A DNA stretch of 64,000 nucleotides from Halorubrum sp. Atlit-26R (GTDB lineage Archaea > Halobacteriota > Halobacteria > Halobacteriales > Haloferacaceae): NCBI RefSeq assembly GCF_003666015.1, contig NZ_QPLT01000006.1, positions 1 through 64,000 on the forward strand, written 5' to 3'. Positions 18,729 to 28,565 of the stretch are shown here, in pieces. The position numbers and the translations under genes were made by a program. The notes under the pieces were generated by a model that made no database searches, was not told the DNA's origin, and saw nothing but the letters and a program-made list of their open reading frames with translations. The stretch's first letter is position 1. Each line of letters opens with the position of its first letter.

Positions 18729-20618
18729 ATGAACGTAGTACCGGACACGAGCGCGGTCGTCGACGGCCGCGTGTCCGAACGCGTCGCGGACGGGACCTAC
18801 GAGTCGGTCACCGTGTTCGTCCCGGAGGCGGTCGTCGGCGAGCTGGAGTCGCAGGCGAACGACGGGCTCGAATCCGGCTGGGACGGGCTGAGCGAGCTGA
18901 AGCGGCTCGCCGACCTCGCCGACGAGGGGACGATCGAGCTGCGGTACGTCGGCGAGCGCGCGAGCGGCGACGCCCGCTCGAACGCCCACGAGGGCGACGT
19001 GGACGCGCTGATCCGCGATCTGGCCGCCGACCACGACGCGACGCTTTTGTCCAGCGACGTGGTCCAGGCCGAGGTCGCCCGGGCGAAGGGCCTCGACGTC
19101 GAGTACGTCGAGCCCGTCGCCCGCGGCGTCGTCGACGAGCTCCCGATTCAGGAGTTCTTCACCGACGAGACGATGTCGGTCCACCTCAAGACCGGCACCG
19201 TCCCGAAGGCGAAGCGCGGGACCCTCGGCGAGATGCGCTACGTCGAGATAGCCGACGAGCCGACCGACGAGGAACAGATGCGCGAGTGGGCCAACTCGAT
19301 CGTCGATCTGGCTCGCCAGTCGAACGAGGGATTCATCGAGCTCTCCGGCGACGGGATGGACATCGTCCAGTTCCGGAACTACCGGATCGCGGTGGCGCGG
19401 CCCCCCTTCGCTGACGGGATCGAGATCACCGCCGTCCGCCCCATCGCGAAGACGACGCTCGACGACTACGAGTTCGCCGACGAGCTTCGCGACCGGTTCA
19501 CGGAGCGGAAGCGGGGCGTACTCATCTCGGGGTCGCCCGGCGCCGGCAAGTCGACGTTCGCGCAGGCGGTCGCCGAGTTCCTGAACGACAGCGACTACGC
19601 GGTGAAGACGATGGAGAAGCCGCGGGACCTCCAAGTCGGCCCGGAGATCACCCAGTACGGCGCGCTCGGCGGTGAGATGGAGAATACGGCCGACTCGCTC
19701 CTCCTCGTCCGGCCCGACTACACCATCTACGACGAGGTCCGGAAGACGAACGACTTCGAGGTGTTCTCGGACATGCGGATGGCCGGCGTCGGGATGGTCG
19801 GCGTCGTCCACGCCTCCCGCGCGATCGACGCGCTCCAGCGGCTCGTCGGCCGCGTCGAACTGGGGATGATCCCCCAGATCGTCGACACCGTCGTCTACAT
19901 CGAGGCCGGCGAGGTCCACACCGTCTACGACGTGACCACGGAGGTGAAGGTCCCCGCCGGGCTCACGGCGGAAGACCTCGCTCGCCCGGTCATCCAGGTG
20001 TCGAACTTCGAGACCGGCCGGCCGGAGTACGAGATATACACGTTCAACCGGCAGGTCGTCACGGTGCCGCTGAACGAGGACGGCGACGGGGCCGAAGGCG
20101 AGAGCGGCGTCGGGCGCATCGCGAAAAAGGAGATCGAACGCGAGATCAAGTCGGTCGCGCACGGTCACGTCGACGTGGAGCTCAACGGCGACGACGAGGC
20201 GGTCGTCTACGTCACCGAGGGCGACATCGGCACCGTGATCGGGAAGGGCGGCGGCCGCATCGCCGACATCGAGAACCGGCTCGGAATCGACATCGACGTC
20301 CGAACGCACGACGAGAAGCCCGGCGGGTCGGGGGGCGGTGCCGCCGGCGGGGCGTCCTCGAACGGCCGGGGCGACGGGCAGGTCGGCGCCGAGCGCGGGA
20401 CGGTGGTCGCGCCGGAGATCACCTCGCGACACGTCGTCATCGACGTCGACGACGGCGTCGGCGAGACGGTCGAGGTACGCGCCGACGGCGAGTACCTCTT
20501 CACCGCCACCGTCGGCCGCGGCGGCGAGGTTCAGGTCTCCCGCGGCTCCGCCATCGCCGAGGAGTTAGAGGACGCGATCGACCGGAACCGGACGGTGACG
20601 GTCGTCCCGGCGCGCTGA
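18729..20618 (+). CDS. PIN-ATPase-KH protein (PINc/VapC domain plus PilT-type ATPase)
   Basis: This 629-residue protein combines an N-terminal PIN nuclease domain (about 1-140; acidic residues in VPDTSAVVDGR and PEAVVGELE), a PilT/VirB11-type ATPase (Walker A GSPGAGKST at about 267-275, acidic box TIYDEVR at about 335), and a C-terminal KH RNA-binding domain with the GxxG loop IGKGGGR. The build suggests an ATP-driven RNA-binding nuclease. From memory this arrangement is conserved in archaea; its exact role is not settled. A linker of glycine and serine precedes the final beta domain. The TATA-like CTTATACG about 26 bases upstream indicates a leaderless mRNA. Confidence 0.88.
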   Translation: MNVVPDTSAVVDGRVSERVADGTYESVTVFVPEAVVGELESQANDGLESGWDGLSELKRLADLADEGTIELRYVGERASGDARSNAHEGDVDALIRDLAADHDATLLSSDVVQAEVARAKGLDVEYVEPVARGVVDELPIQEFFTDETMSVHLKTGTVPKAKRGTLGEMRYVEIADEPTDEEQMREWANSIVDLARQSNEGFIELSGDGMDIVQFRNYRIAVARPPFADGIEITAVRPIAKTTLDDYEFADELRDRFTERKRGVLISGSPGAGKSTFAQAVAEFLNDSDYAVKTMEKPRDLQVGPEITQYGALGGEMENTADSLLLVRPDYTIYDEVRKTNDFEVFSDMRMAGVGMVGVVHASRAIDALQRLVGRVELGMIPQIVDTVVYIEAGEVHTVYDVTTEVKVPAGLTAEDLARPVIQVSNFETGRPEYEIYTFNRQVVTVPLNEDGDGAEGESGVGRIAKKEIEREIKSVAHGHVDVELNGDDEAVVYVTEGDIGTVIGKGGGRIADIENRLGIDIDVRTHDEKPGGSGGGAAGGASSNGRGDGQVGAERGTVVAPEITSRHVVIDVDDGVGETVEVRADGEYLFTATVGRGGEVQVSRGSAIAEELEDAIDRNRTVTVVPAR

Positions 20619-20796
20619 GGCGGGAGGCGACCGGCGACGGTGAGTCGTGACGACAACCGGCCGGCTCCGGCGCGCCGAGGCGACCCCGTTCGGCTGCGCC
20701 GCGCCCGGCTCGCGGACGTTTCCGAACCCTGTCACGTCGTCGTCCGACGCGGTGGCGTACCACGATCGACGTACCGTATTCCTCCTGAAAGATAAC

Positions 20797-20806
20797 GCTT
20801 TTTTGC
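20797..20806 (+). promoter_or_regulatory. TATA-like box of citrate synthase
   Basis: CGCTTTTTTG lies about 25 bases upstream of the citrate synthase ATG, matching a leaderless promoter. Nothing else is seen in the 209-bp gap. Confidence 0.4.
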
Positions 20807-20827
20807 CGTTGGTCGGAACGACGTGGT

Positions 20828-21973
20828 ATGGCCGATGAGTTAAAACGCGGGCTCGAGGGCGTCCTCGTCGCGGAGTCGGATCTGAGCTACGTCGACGGCG
20901 AGGTCGGGAAGCTCGTGTATCGCGGGTACGACATCGAGGACCTCGCGCGCGGCGCGAGCTACGAGGAGGTGCTGTACCTGCTGTGGCACGGCTCCCTGCC
21001 CAGCGCCGCGGAGCTCGACTCGTTCGCCGCCGACCTCGCGGCGGAGCGCGAGGTGGCCGACGACGTCATCGAGACGGTCCGCGCGCTCGCGGACGCCGGC
21101 GAGCGGCCGATGGCCGCGCTCCGGACGGCGACGTCGATGCTGTCGGCGTACGACCCCGACGGTGAGAGCGACGACGACGGCGAGGCCACCCTCCGTCAGG
21201 GCCGACGGATCACGGCGAAGATCCCGACGGTCCTCGCCGCGTTCGAGCGCGTCCGGCAGGGGGAAGAGCCGGTCGCTCCCGACCCGGACCTCTCGCACGC
21301 CGGGAACTTCCTCTACATGCTCACCGGGACCGAGCCCGACGCCGTGAGCGAGGAGACGTTCGACATGGCGCTCACGCTCCACGCCGATCACGGGCTCAAC
21401 GCCTCCACGTTCACCGCGATGGTGATCGGTTCGACGATGGCCGACGTCTACTCCGGCGTCACCGGCGGCATCGGCGCGCTCTCCGGCCCGCTCCACGGCG
21501 GCGCCAACCAGGACGTGATGGAGGTGCTCCACGAGATCGACGCCTCCGCGAAGGACCCCGTCGAGTGGGTGAAAGACCGGCAGGACGACGGCGGACGCAT
21601 CCCCGGGTTCGGCCACCGCGTCTACAAGGTGAAAGATCCCCGCGCGAAGATCCTCGAAGAGAAGCTCCGCGACCTCTCGGAGTCGTCCGGCGACACGAAG
21701 TGGCTCGACTACACCACCGCCATCGAGGAGTACCTCACCGACCAGGGGCTCGTCGAGAAGGGGATCGCCCCGAACGTCGACTTCTACTCCGGCTCCGTCT
21801 ACGACTCGCTCGGCATCCCTGTCGACATGTACACGCCAATCTTCGCGATGAGCCGCGTCGGCGGCTGGATCGCCCACGTCGCCGAGTACCAGGAGGACAA
21901 CCGCCTCATCCGCCCGCGCGCCCGGTACACCGGTCCCGAGGACGCCGAGTTCGTTCCCGTCGACGAGCGGTAG
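20828..21973 (+). CDS. gltA: Citrate synthase
   Basis: This 381-residue enzyme condenses oxaloacetate and acetyl-CoA to citrate, the first step of the citric acid cycle. The catalytic residues are visible: histidine in ADHGLNAST, histidine in GPLHGGANQ, GFGHRVYKVKDPRA and the aspartate in NVDFYSG. Length is normal for the archaeal/Gram-positive type. It is monocistronic and is followed by a T-rich stop. KorAB further along the window links to the same cycle. Confidence 0.96.
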   Translation: MADELKRGLEGVLVAESDLSYVDGEVGKLVYRGYDIEDLARGASYEEVLYLLWHGSLPSAAELDSFAADLAAEREVADDVIETVRALADAGERPMAALRTATSMLSAYDPDGESDDDGEATLRQGRRITAKIPTVLAAFERVRQGEEPVAPDPDLSHAGNFLYMLTGTEPDAVSEETFDMALTLHADHGLNASTFTAMVIGSTMADVYSGVTGGIGALSGPLHGGANQDVMEVLHEIDASAKDPVEWVKDRQDDGGRIPGFGHRVYKVKDPRAKILEEKLRDLSESSGDTKWLDYTTAIEEYLTDQGLVEKGIAPNVDFYSGSVYDSLGIPVDMYTPIFAMSRVGGWIAHVAEYQEDNRLIRPRARYTGPEDAEFVPVDER

Positions 21974-21999
21974 GCGGCGCGTTCCGTCGGTCGGCGCGC

Positions 22000-22007
22000 T
22001 TTTCTTT
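22000..22007 (+). terminator. T-rich terminator after citrate synthase
   Basis: TTTTCTTT lies 27 bases after the citrate synthase stop, in the short gap between two convergent genes. T-runs terminate archaeal transcription. No hairpin is needed and none is obvious. Confidence 0.45.
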
Positions 22008-22039
22008 CCGCTCGGCGTCGCAGTTCCTCCGACGCCGCC

Positions 22040-23275
22040 TCAGACGTCGAGTCGCTCGCGGGCGAACTTCGTGAGCAGCGGGATGTCGTCGAGGTGAAGC
22101 AGCTTCGCCATCGCACCCTTATCGCCTTGGTTCGCCCGTTCGAGGGTGTTTTCCTCTGCCTCCTGAAGGTCGCGCATGAACCGGTCGTACCGCTCGTTGG
22201 GCGCGAGGTACAGCAGCCGCGTGAGCATCAGCCGCGCCTTCATCCGCGGGGCCACGTCGCGGTGCCAGAGCCGCTCGTACACCGCGAGGCTATCGGCGTC
22301 GAGGCGGCGCTCCGAGTCGGTGAGACAGCGGTCGACGGTGGCCGCCGCGGCGCGGGCTGACTTCATCCCCTTGTGGATCCCCTCGCCCCACAGCGGGTCG
22401 ATGGTCGGCACGGTGTCGCCGATCGCGAGGAAGCGGTCCGTGTGCATCTCGTCGGGCATCTGGATGTGCGCGGAGCCGCGGTGGACCTTCCCGTCGATAC
22501 GCTCGGCGTCGGCGAACCGCGGGTCGCGGCTCACCCAGTCGTCGAGGTAGCCGTCGACGGTCTTGCCCGCCTCGGCGAACTCCCGGTGGCGGTCGTTCTG
22601 GATGTAACAGATCCCGACCTTCGCGGTGTCCTCGCCGGTCGCGAAGATCCACGAGTAGCCGCCCGGCGCGATATCGTGGTCCAAGCGGAGCATCATCGCG
22701 CGACGGAGGTCCGCGTACTCGGGGTGGTTCATCTCGACGCCCTCCATCTCGTACTCGATCCCGATCGCCTGGTTCTCGCGTTCGAGGTCGACGACGTCGA
22801 GCGCGCTCGCGAGCGGCGCGGCCGGCCCGGTGGCGTCGATCACGACGTCGGCGTACACCTCCTCGTCGCCGTCGTACCGCACCCCTTCGATGACGCCGTC
22901 GTCGTCGAGGATCGGTCGCGAGACGCGCGCGTCGAAGCGGTACTCCGCGCCGTTGTCGCGGCCGTCCTCGACGAGGAACCGCTTGAACTCCGCGAACTCC
23001 AACACCGCCCCCGGCTGGTAGCTCTCGTAGTACTCGTTTGGCGACTCCAGCACGACGTCGTCGGTGTACGACATCACGACGTCGTCGGGGATCCCGAAGG
23101 AGGACATCATCGACGGGAACGTGCCCGCCGTCGACTTGTTGCTCTGTCGCGGGAACTCGTCTTCCGACTCCGTCTCCAAGACGACGACGTCGTAGTCGCG
23201 CGTCGCCAGGTCGCGGGCGCACTGCGCGCCCGCCGGACCGGCACCGGCGATAGCGACGTCGTAGCGGTCAACCAT
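22040..23275 (-). CDS. Geranylgeranyl-reductase-family FAD oxidoreductase
   Basis: This 411-residue protein begins with the dinucleotide-binding motif GAGPAGAQCAR and has a second FAD motif in AIGDTVPTIDPLWGEGIHKG. The family motif PGGYSWIF, used to cradle a prenyl chain, lies near residue 200. Members saturate geranylgeranyl chains of archaeal membrane lipids or other isoprenoids. Haloarchaea have several paralogues, so the exact substrate (archaeol precursor, menaquinone tail or another) is not fixed. It is convergent with citrate synthase. Confidence 0.82.
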   Translation of the reverse strand: MVDRYDVAIAGAGPAGAQCARDLATRDYDVVVLETESEDEFPRQSNKSTAGTFPSMMSSFGIPDDVVMSYTDDVVLESPNEYYESYQPGAVLEFAEFKRFLVEDGRDNGAEYRFDARVSRPILDDDGVIEGVRYDGDEEVYADVVIDATGPAAPLASALDVVDLERENQAIGIEYEMEGVEMNHPEYADLRRAMMLRLDHDIAPGGYSWIFATGEDTAKVGICYIQNDRHREFAEAGKTVDGYLDDWVSRDPRFADAERIDGKVHRGSAHIQMPDEMHTDRFLAIGDTVPTIDPLWGEGIHKGMKSARAAAATVDRCLTDSERRLDADSLAVYERLWHRDVAPRMKARLMLTRLLYLAPNERYDRFMRDLQEAEENTLERANQGDKGAMAKLLHLDDIPLLTKFARERLDV

Positions 23276-23427
23276 ATACCCGTGAATACGGACCTACGTA
23301 ATTAGGCTTGCTGAAACCGGTCGCGATCGACCGCAGGACCTCGCTGGCGCCGTATTTTGGCCGAAGGACGAGGTCGGAATGCGGGCGCGAGACCGGTCGC
23401 TCGCTCGCCGACCGCGAGCGACGCATC

Positions 23428-25836
23428 CTACTCCTCGGACGCGAGCGACACCCCGGTGATCTCGAACCGGGCCCCGCCGGCGTCGCTCGCGGTCGCCTCG
23501 ATCGACCACCCGTGTGCCTCGGCGACTTCCCGCACGATCGTGAGTCCGAACCCGGTCCCGTCTGCGTCCGTCGAGTACCCCCCCTCGAACACGCGGTCCC
23601 GCTCGTCGGCGGGAATCCCGACGCCGTCGTCCTCGACGTAGAACCCGTCGGCGTCGAGGCGGCCGACCGTCAGCGACAACGACGATTCGGTGTCGTCCGA
23701 ACGACCGTGTTCCACGCTGTCGCCGGACTCCGTCCGGCTGCCCGTCGAGCCGTGCTCGACGCTGTTCCGAAAGATGTTCTCGAAGAGCCGCCTGAGCCGG
23801 CTCTCGTCCGCGCGAATCGTCGCGTTCGCCTCGACCGTGAGCGTCGCGTCGCCCGTCTCGACGGTGCGCCACGACGACGACGCCGCGGCCGCGAGCCGGA
23901 CCGGGTCCGGGTCCTCGACCGAGGCGCCCTCCCGCGCGACCGCGAGGACCTCGTCGATGAGCGCTTCCATGCGGTCGAGCGCGTTCGCGGCGTCGTCGAG
24001 CCGCGGACTGTCGCAGGACTCGCGGGCCATCTCGACGTTTCCGACGGCGACGTGGAGCGGGTTCCGAAGGTCGTGTGAGACGAGGCTCGCGAAGGAATCG
24101 AGCCGCTCGTTCTGTCGTTCCAGCTTCCGCTCCCTGCGCCTTCGCTCGGAGATATCGCGGATCACGCCGACGCGGGCCTCGCCGTCCGGAGCCCCCGGAA
24201 GCGACGTGAACCGAAGCTCGGCCGGGACCGTCTCGCCGTCCACGGTGCGGAACTCGTACTCGATCCGCCCGATGTCGCGGTCGTCGGAACGGAGCCGATC
24301 GTACATGGAACTGGTTCGCTCGATCACCCCGTCGTCGACGAGGTCGCGGATCGGCGTCCCGAGGAGTTCCTCCCGGCTCGCGCCCTTCAGGTCCGCGTAG
24401 GCCTCGTTGACGAAGTCGAGCCGGCCCTCGTCGTCCAGCGTGTACACCGCGTCCGCCAGCGACTGGATGATCGTCTCGTACCGTTCGAGGTCGCGCTCGC
24501 GCGCGGCGCGGTCGCGGTTCCGAACGGCCCGATGGACGACCTCCGCGGCGTCGCTCGCGAACTCGGTCTCGTCGTCGGTCCACTCGCGGGTCTCGCCGAC
24601 GTGTTCGTGACAGATCATCCCGATCACCTCGCCGCCGGCGCGGAGCGTCCCGTCGAGCAGCGCACCGACGTCGTGAGCCGCGAGGTACTCGTCCGCCAGC
24701 TCGGCGGTACGGGGGTCGTTCCCGGCGTCGTCGACCGCGATCGCGCGGTTGGTTTCGAGCGCCTCGAGGTACGTCGGGTGCCGGTCGACCCGCAGTCGAG
24801 CGCCCGCGTCGTGGTTCCCGGTCCGCCGGTCGTAGTCGTCGACGCAGCGGAGCGGCTCGCCGGGCGGTGACGACGCGGTGTCGCCGGTAATCCCCGTCTC
24901 CGCGTCCGTCCCCGCGACCGGTTCGGCCAGCCAGACGTTGACCCGGTCGACGTCGAGCACCTGCGCCGTCGTCTCCGTGATGGTTTTCAGCGCCGCCTCG
25001 AAGGCGCCGTCAGCCACCGCCTCGTCGGTCGCGAGTCGTATCAGTGACTCGCGCTGGCGCTCGCGGCGCTGTCGCCGCCGCCGCTCGTCCGTCACCTCGA
25101 CGCCGAAACCGGCGACCCGCGCGACGGCGCCCGTCTCGTCACGTATCGGCTCACCGCGGACCCGAAGCCAGCGGTGGGACCCGCCGTCGCCGTCGACCCG
25201 GAAGGTGAGTTCGATCGACTCGCCCGCGGACAGTCGATCCATCGCGTCGCGCACGCGCTCGCCGTCGTCGGGGTGGACGCCGTCGAGGAAGGCCGTCGCG
25301 TCGCGGTCGAGTTCGGCTCGCGGTCGTCCCCACAGCTCCTCGTAGGCGGCGCTCACGAACAGCGCCTCGCTCCAGTCGGCCTCGAAGACGAAGATGACCT
25401 GCTCGGTGTGGTCCGCCACCTCGAGCAGCCGCTGCTCGGCGCGACGGCCGCGGAACTGCCGGACCGCGTTCGTAACTCGGTTCGCGAGCAGCTCGTACTG
25501 CTCCGTGCCGGTCTTCTTCTGTAAGTAGTCGGTCGCGCCGGCGCGGAGCGCCTCGCTCGCGACCGCCTCGGACCCCTTTCCGGTGAACAGGACGAAGGGG
25601 AGGTCCGGACGGTCCTCCCGAACCGCCCGAAGGAAGTCGATTCCGGACCGACCCGGCATGTCGTAGTCCGAGACGACGCAGTCGACGGTCGGCCCCTCGT
25701 CGAGCGCGCGGAGCCCCGCGGTCACCGACGTCGCCGTCTCGACCGCGAACCGCTCGTCGGTCCGCTCGAGAAAGTCCGCGGTGAGGTCAGCGAAGGCGGG
25801 TTCGTCGTCGACGTGGAGAACCCGAATCTCGTCCAT
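23428..25836 (-). CDS. Hybrid sensor kinase (receiver, PAS, GAF, PAS, HisKA, HATPase)
   Basis: This 802-residue soluble protein starts with a full receiver domain: acidic pocket VDDEP, phospho-acceptor aspartate 57 in VVSDYDMPGRSG and lysine in LFTGKGSE. A PAS domain (about 140-255), a GAF domain (about 270-450) and a second PAS (about 455-575) follow. The HisKA domain has [10 protein letters not shown] near 590 and the ATPase domain has [18 protein letters not shown] and GTGFGLTI. The kinase core closely resembles the other kinase at 12073-13962, suggesting shared ancestry. An N-terminal receiver with no adjacent effector suggests phosphorelay input. Confidence 0.92.
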   Translation of the reverse strand: MDEIRVLHVDDEPAFADLTADFLERTDERFAVETATSVTAGLRALDEGPTVDCVVSDYDMPGRSGIDFLRAVREDRPDLPFVLFTGKGSEAVASEALRAGATDYLQKKTGTEQYELLANRVTNAVRQFRGRRAEQRLLEVADHTEQVIFVFEADWSEALFVSAAYEELWGRPRAELDRDATAFLDGVHPDDGERVRDAMDRLSAGESIELTFRVDGDGGSHRWLRVRGEPIRDETGAVARVAGFGVEVTDERRRRQRRERQRESLIRLATDEAVADGAFEAALKTITETTAQVLDVDRVNVWLAEPVAGTDAETGITGDTASSPPGEPLRCVDDYDRRTGNHDAGARLRVDRHPTYLEALETNRAIAVDDAGNDPRTAELADEYLAAHDVGALLDGTLRAGGEVIGMICHEHVGETREWTDDETEFASDAAEVVHRAVRNRDRAARERDLERYETIIQSLADAVYTLDDEGRLDFVNEAYADLKGASREELLGTPIRDLVDDGVIERTSSMYDRLRSDDRDIGRIEYEFRTVDGETVPAELRFTSLPGAPDGEARVGVIRDISERRRRERKLERQNERLDSFASLVSHDLRNPLHVAVGNVEMARESCDSPRLDDAANALDRMEALIDEVLAVAREGASVEDPDPVRLAAAASSSWRTVETGDATLTVEANATIRADESRLRRLFENIFRNSVEHGSTGSRTESGDSVEHGRSDDTESSLSLTVGRLDADGFYVEDDGVGIPADERDRVFEGGYSTDADGTGFGLTIVREVAEAHGWSIEATASDAGGARFEITGVSLASEE

Positions 25837-25838
25837 GG

Positions 25839-25869
25839 GACGTGTTGCGCACGTCGCAAATAAATAGAT
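25839..25869 (-). promoter_or_regulatory. Promoter with overlapping palindrome upstream of the hybrid kinase
   Basis: On the reverse strand a TATA-like CTATTTATTT lies about 25-33 bases upstream of the ATG at 25836. Between them are a perfect inverted repeat, GACGTG (25839-25844) and CACGTC (25850-25855), and an overlapping TTGCG/CGCAA pair (25845-25849, 25855-25859). This is where the transcript should start, so it could be an operator. Confidence 0.4.
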
Positions 25870-25940
25870 ATGTTGTCAGCAGTCGAAACAACGAGTCGCC
25901 GACGGGTCGGCCCGCGGGCCGACGACCGCTCGACGTCGCC

Positions 25941-26804
25941 TCAGTAGAACTCGCGGACGAGGTCGGTCGCGCCCTCGGGGGCGCCGTCCGGGATGACGGA
26001 CATGTCCTCGTCGACGCCGTGCTGCTCGTGGTACGGCACCGACGACTCGTCCTTGTAGATGACGCCCTGATGTTCCTTCTCGTTGTCGAGGATGACGTCC
26101 TTCGCGTCCTCGCGGGAGGTCGGGTCGTGGTCCGCCTCCTTCAGGTCGACGAGCGAGTCGCGGAAGTAGTCGTACGTGTCGACGTCGTTGAAGGTGACGC
26201 ACGGCGAGTAGACGTTGACGAAGCCGAACCCGTCGTGCTCGATGGCCTCCTGGATGATCTCCTGATGGCGGAGCGCGTCCGAGGAGAACGACTGCGCGAT
26301 GAACGTCGCGCCCGAGGCGAGCGCCAGCGCGTGGGGATTCACCGGGGGCTGTTTCGGCCCCTCGGGGCTCGTCGACGTCTCGAAGTCCTCCCGCGAGGTC
26401 GGGGAGGCCTGCCCCTTCGTCAGCCCGTAGATGCGGTTGTCCATCACGACGTACGTCATGTCGACGTTGCGCCGGACGGCGTGGACGAAGTGGCCCGCGC
26501 CGATGGAGTAGCCGTCGCCGTCGCCGCCGGCGACCATCACTTCGATGTCGGGCCGGGCCATCTTGACGCCGGTGCCGACGGGGAGCGCGCGCCCGTGAAC
26601 GCCGTGGAGCGCGTAGCTGTGCATGTACGTGCCGATCTTCCCGGAACAGCCGATGCCGGCGACGACGAAGGTGTTGTCGGGGTCGTTCCCCGTCTCCGCG
26701 AGCGCCTTCATCATCCCGTTCATCGTGCCGAAGTCGCCGCAACCCGGGCACCACGTCGGCTGCTTGTCGGACTTGAAGTCGGTGAATCGAATGTCTGAGC
26801 TCAT
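25941..26804 (-). CDS. korB: 2-oxoacid:ferredoxin oxidoreductase beta subunit
   Basis: This 287-residue subunit binds thiamine diphosphate and an iron-sulfur cluster. Visible features are the cysteines in WCPGCGDFG and IGCSGKIG and the ThDP-binding stretch GGDGDGYSIGAGH with NRIYGLTKGQASPTS. With KorA it oxidises a 2-oxoacid, probably 2-oxoglutarate, to the acyl-CoA with ferredoxin as acceptor. It lies three bases after korA. The alternative is the pyruvate enzyme PorAB; the lengths and the KorA start favour KorAB. Confidence 0.85.
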   Translation of the reverse strand: MSSDIRFTDFKSDKQPTWCPGCGDFGTMNGMMKALAETGNDPDNTFVVAGIGCSGKIGTYMHSYALHGVHGRALPVGTGVKMARPDIEVMVAGGDGDGYSIGAGHFVHAVRRNVDMTYVVMDNRIYGLTKGQASPTSREDFETSTSPEGPKQPPVNPHALALASGATFIAQSFSSDALRHQEIIQEAIEHDGFGFVNVYSPCVTFNDVDTYDYFRDSLVDLKEADHDPTSREDAKDVILDNEKEHQGVIYKDESSVPYHEQHGVDEDMSVIPDGAPEGATDLVREFY

Positions 26805-26807
26805 TGG

Positions 26808-28565
26808 TTACGCCTCCGCCCCCGCTTCGAGGGTCGACTTGATCTCCGCCGCGAGTTCGTCGGCCTTGTACCGCACGCCGTTGTACTTGTTCACGCGGTC
26901 GACCCGTTCGAGCACGTCGTGCTCGACGAGGTCCGCGAACTGCCCCTGTTCGTTACACTCGACGACGACCGTCGTCTCGGCCGCCTCGACGTCCGCCGAG
27001 AGGTCCGGCCGCGGGAAGATGTACGGGACCGAGAGGACCCGCACGTCCTGCCCCTCGTCGTCGAGGATCTCGACCGCCTCGGCGAGCGCGCCCTCGTTCG
27101 ACCCCCACGTGATAACGAGGTCGTCGGCGTCTTCGTCGCCGAACTCGCGCGGGCTCCAGTCCTCGCGCTCGCGGGCCGTCTCGACCTTCCGGTTGCGCTT
27201 GTCGACCTGCGCGACGCGCATCTCCGTGTCCTCCGTCCGGCGGCCCTGCTCGTCGTGTTCGAGGCCGGTGGACATGTGCGCGCCGTCCGCCGTGCCGGGG
27301 AACGCCCGCGGCGAGATCCCGTCGTCGGTGATCTCGTGGGGCTGGAAGCCGCCCGACTCGCTGGTGTGGTCGTCGATCGTCGTCTCGTCGACGACGTTGC
27401 CGCGGTCGACCTCCACCTCGTCCATGTCGAAGGTCTCCGGGGAGAACGTCTGCTCGGTGACCGCCATCGAGAGGTCGGCGGTGAGGTAGACTGGGAGCTG
27501 GTACTTCTCGGCGAGGTTGAACGCCTCGACCGTCTTCCAGAAGCACTCGTCGATCGTCGTCGGCGCGAGGACGAACCGCGGCACCTCGCCGTGGCCGCCG
27601 TACAGCATCTGGTTCAAGTCGCCCTGCTCCTGTTTCGTCGGCATCCCCGTCGAGGGGCCCGAGCGCATCACGTTACAGATGACGAGCGGCGTCTCCGAGG
27701 TGGCGATGAGGCCGAACGTCTCGGTCATCAGGTCGATCCCCGGCCCGGAGGTCGCCGTCATCGCGCGGGCGCCGCCGCGGGCCGCGCCCAGCGCCATGTT
27801 GATCGCGGACAGCTCGTCTTCCGCCTGGACGACGTGGCCGCCGTACCGCTCGATGCGGCCGGTGAGGTACGTCATCACGTCGGTCGCGGGCGTGATCGGG
27901 TAGCCGGCGTAGAAGCGGCAGCCGGCCGCGATGGCGCCCATCCCGATCGCCTCGTCGCCGTTGAGGAGGACGTAGTCCTCGTCGGTGGTCTCGAGGTCGT
28001 AGTCGAACTCGTGGTCGTACTCGTCGGCGACGTACGACTGCCCGGCGCGCGCGGCCTCCTTGTTGTTGTCGACGAGCTTCTGCCCCTTGTCCTTGAAGCG
28101 CTTTTCGAGGGCGGAGTCGAGGTTCTCGATGGGGAACTCGGCGACCTCGCAGGCGGCGCCGAGCGCGACGACGTTCCGCATGATGGCGCCGCCGGCCTCC
28201 TCGGCCAGGCTCTTGAGCGGCACGTCGAGCCCGATCATCTCCTCGGGGATCTCGACGTCTTGCATCGTGGTCCGCTCGCCGTCGTAGATGATCACCGACC
28301 CCTCGTGGAGCTCGTCGAGGTTCTCCTCGATCGTCCGGGGGGTCAACGCGATCAGCACGTCGAGTCGGTCAACGACGCTCTGTACCTTGTCGACGGAGGT
28401 CCGCACCTTGTAGGCGGTGTACCCGCCTCGGATCCGCGATGCGAAGTCCTTCGACGTGAACACGTGTCGACCCGCGCGGGAAAGCGCCTGTGCGAAGATC
28501 TTCCCCGTCGAGTCGATGCCGTCGCCGGCCTCTCCGCCGACAGCCCAGTTGAAATCCGCGGCCAT
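26808..28565 (-). CDS. korA: 2-oxoacid:ferredoxin oxidoreductase alpha (gamma-alpha fused) subunit
   Basis: This 585-residue subunit fuses the gamma domain (about 1-190, starting NWAVGGEAGDGIDSTGKIFA) to the alpha domain (from about 205, with NGDEAIGMGAIAAGCRFYAGYPITPATD). This two-subunit layout is typical of haloarchaea, which use ferredoxin-linked enzymes in place of the 2-oxoacid dehydrogenase complexes. It is the first gene of the korA-korB unit. Ferredoxin reduced here could in principle feed the complex I encoded at the start of the window. Confidence 0.88.
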   Translation of the reverse strand: MAADFNWAVGGEAGDGIDSTGKIFAQALSRAGRHVFTSKDFASRIRGGYTAYKVRTSVDKVQSVVDRLDVLIALTPRTIEENLDELHEGSVIIYDGERTTMQDVEIPEEMIGLDVPLKSLAEEAGGAIMRNVVALGAACEVAEFPIENLDSALEKRFKDKGQKLVDNNKEAARAGQSYVADEYDHEFDYDLETTDEDYVLLNGDEAIGMGAIAAGCRFYAGYPITPATDVMTYLTGRIERYGGHVVQAEDELSAINMALGAARGGARAMTATSGPGIDLMTETFGLIATSETPLVICNVMRSGPSTGMPTKQEQGDLNQMLYGGHGEVPRFVLAPTTIDECFWKTVEAFNLAEKYQLPVYLTADLSMAVTEQTFSPETFDMDEVEVDRGNVVDETTIDDHTSESGGFQPHEITDDGISPRAFPGTADGAHMSTGLEHDEQGRRTEDTEMRVAQVDKRNRKVETAREREDWSPREFGDEDADDLVITWGSNEGALAEAVEILDDEGQDVRVLSVPYIFPRPDLSADVEAAETTVVVECNEQGQFADLVEHDVLERVDRVNKYNGVRYKADELAAEIKSTLEAGAEA

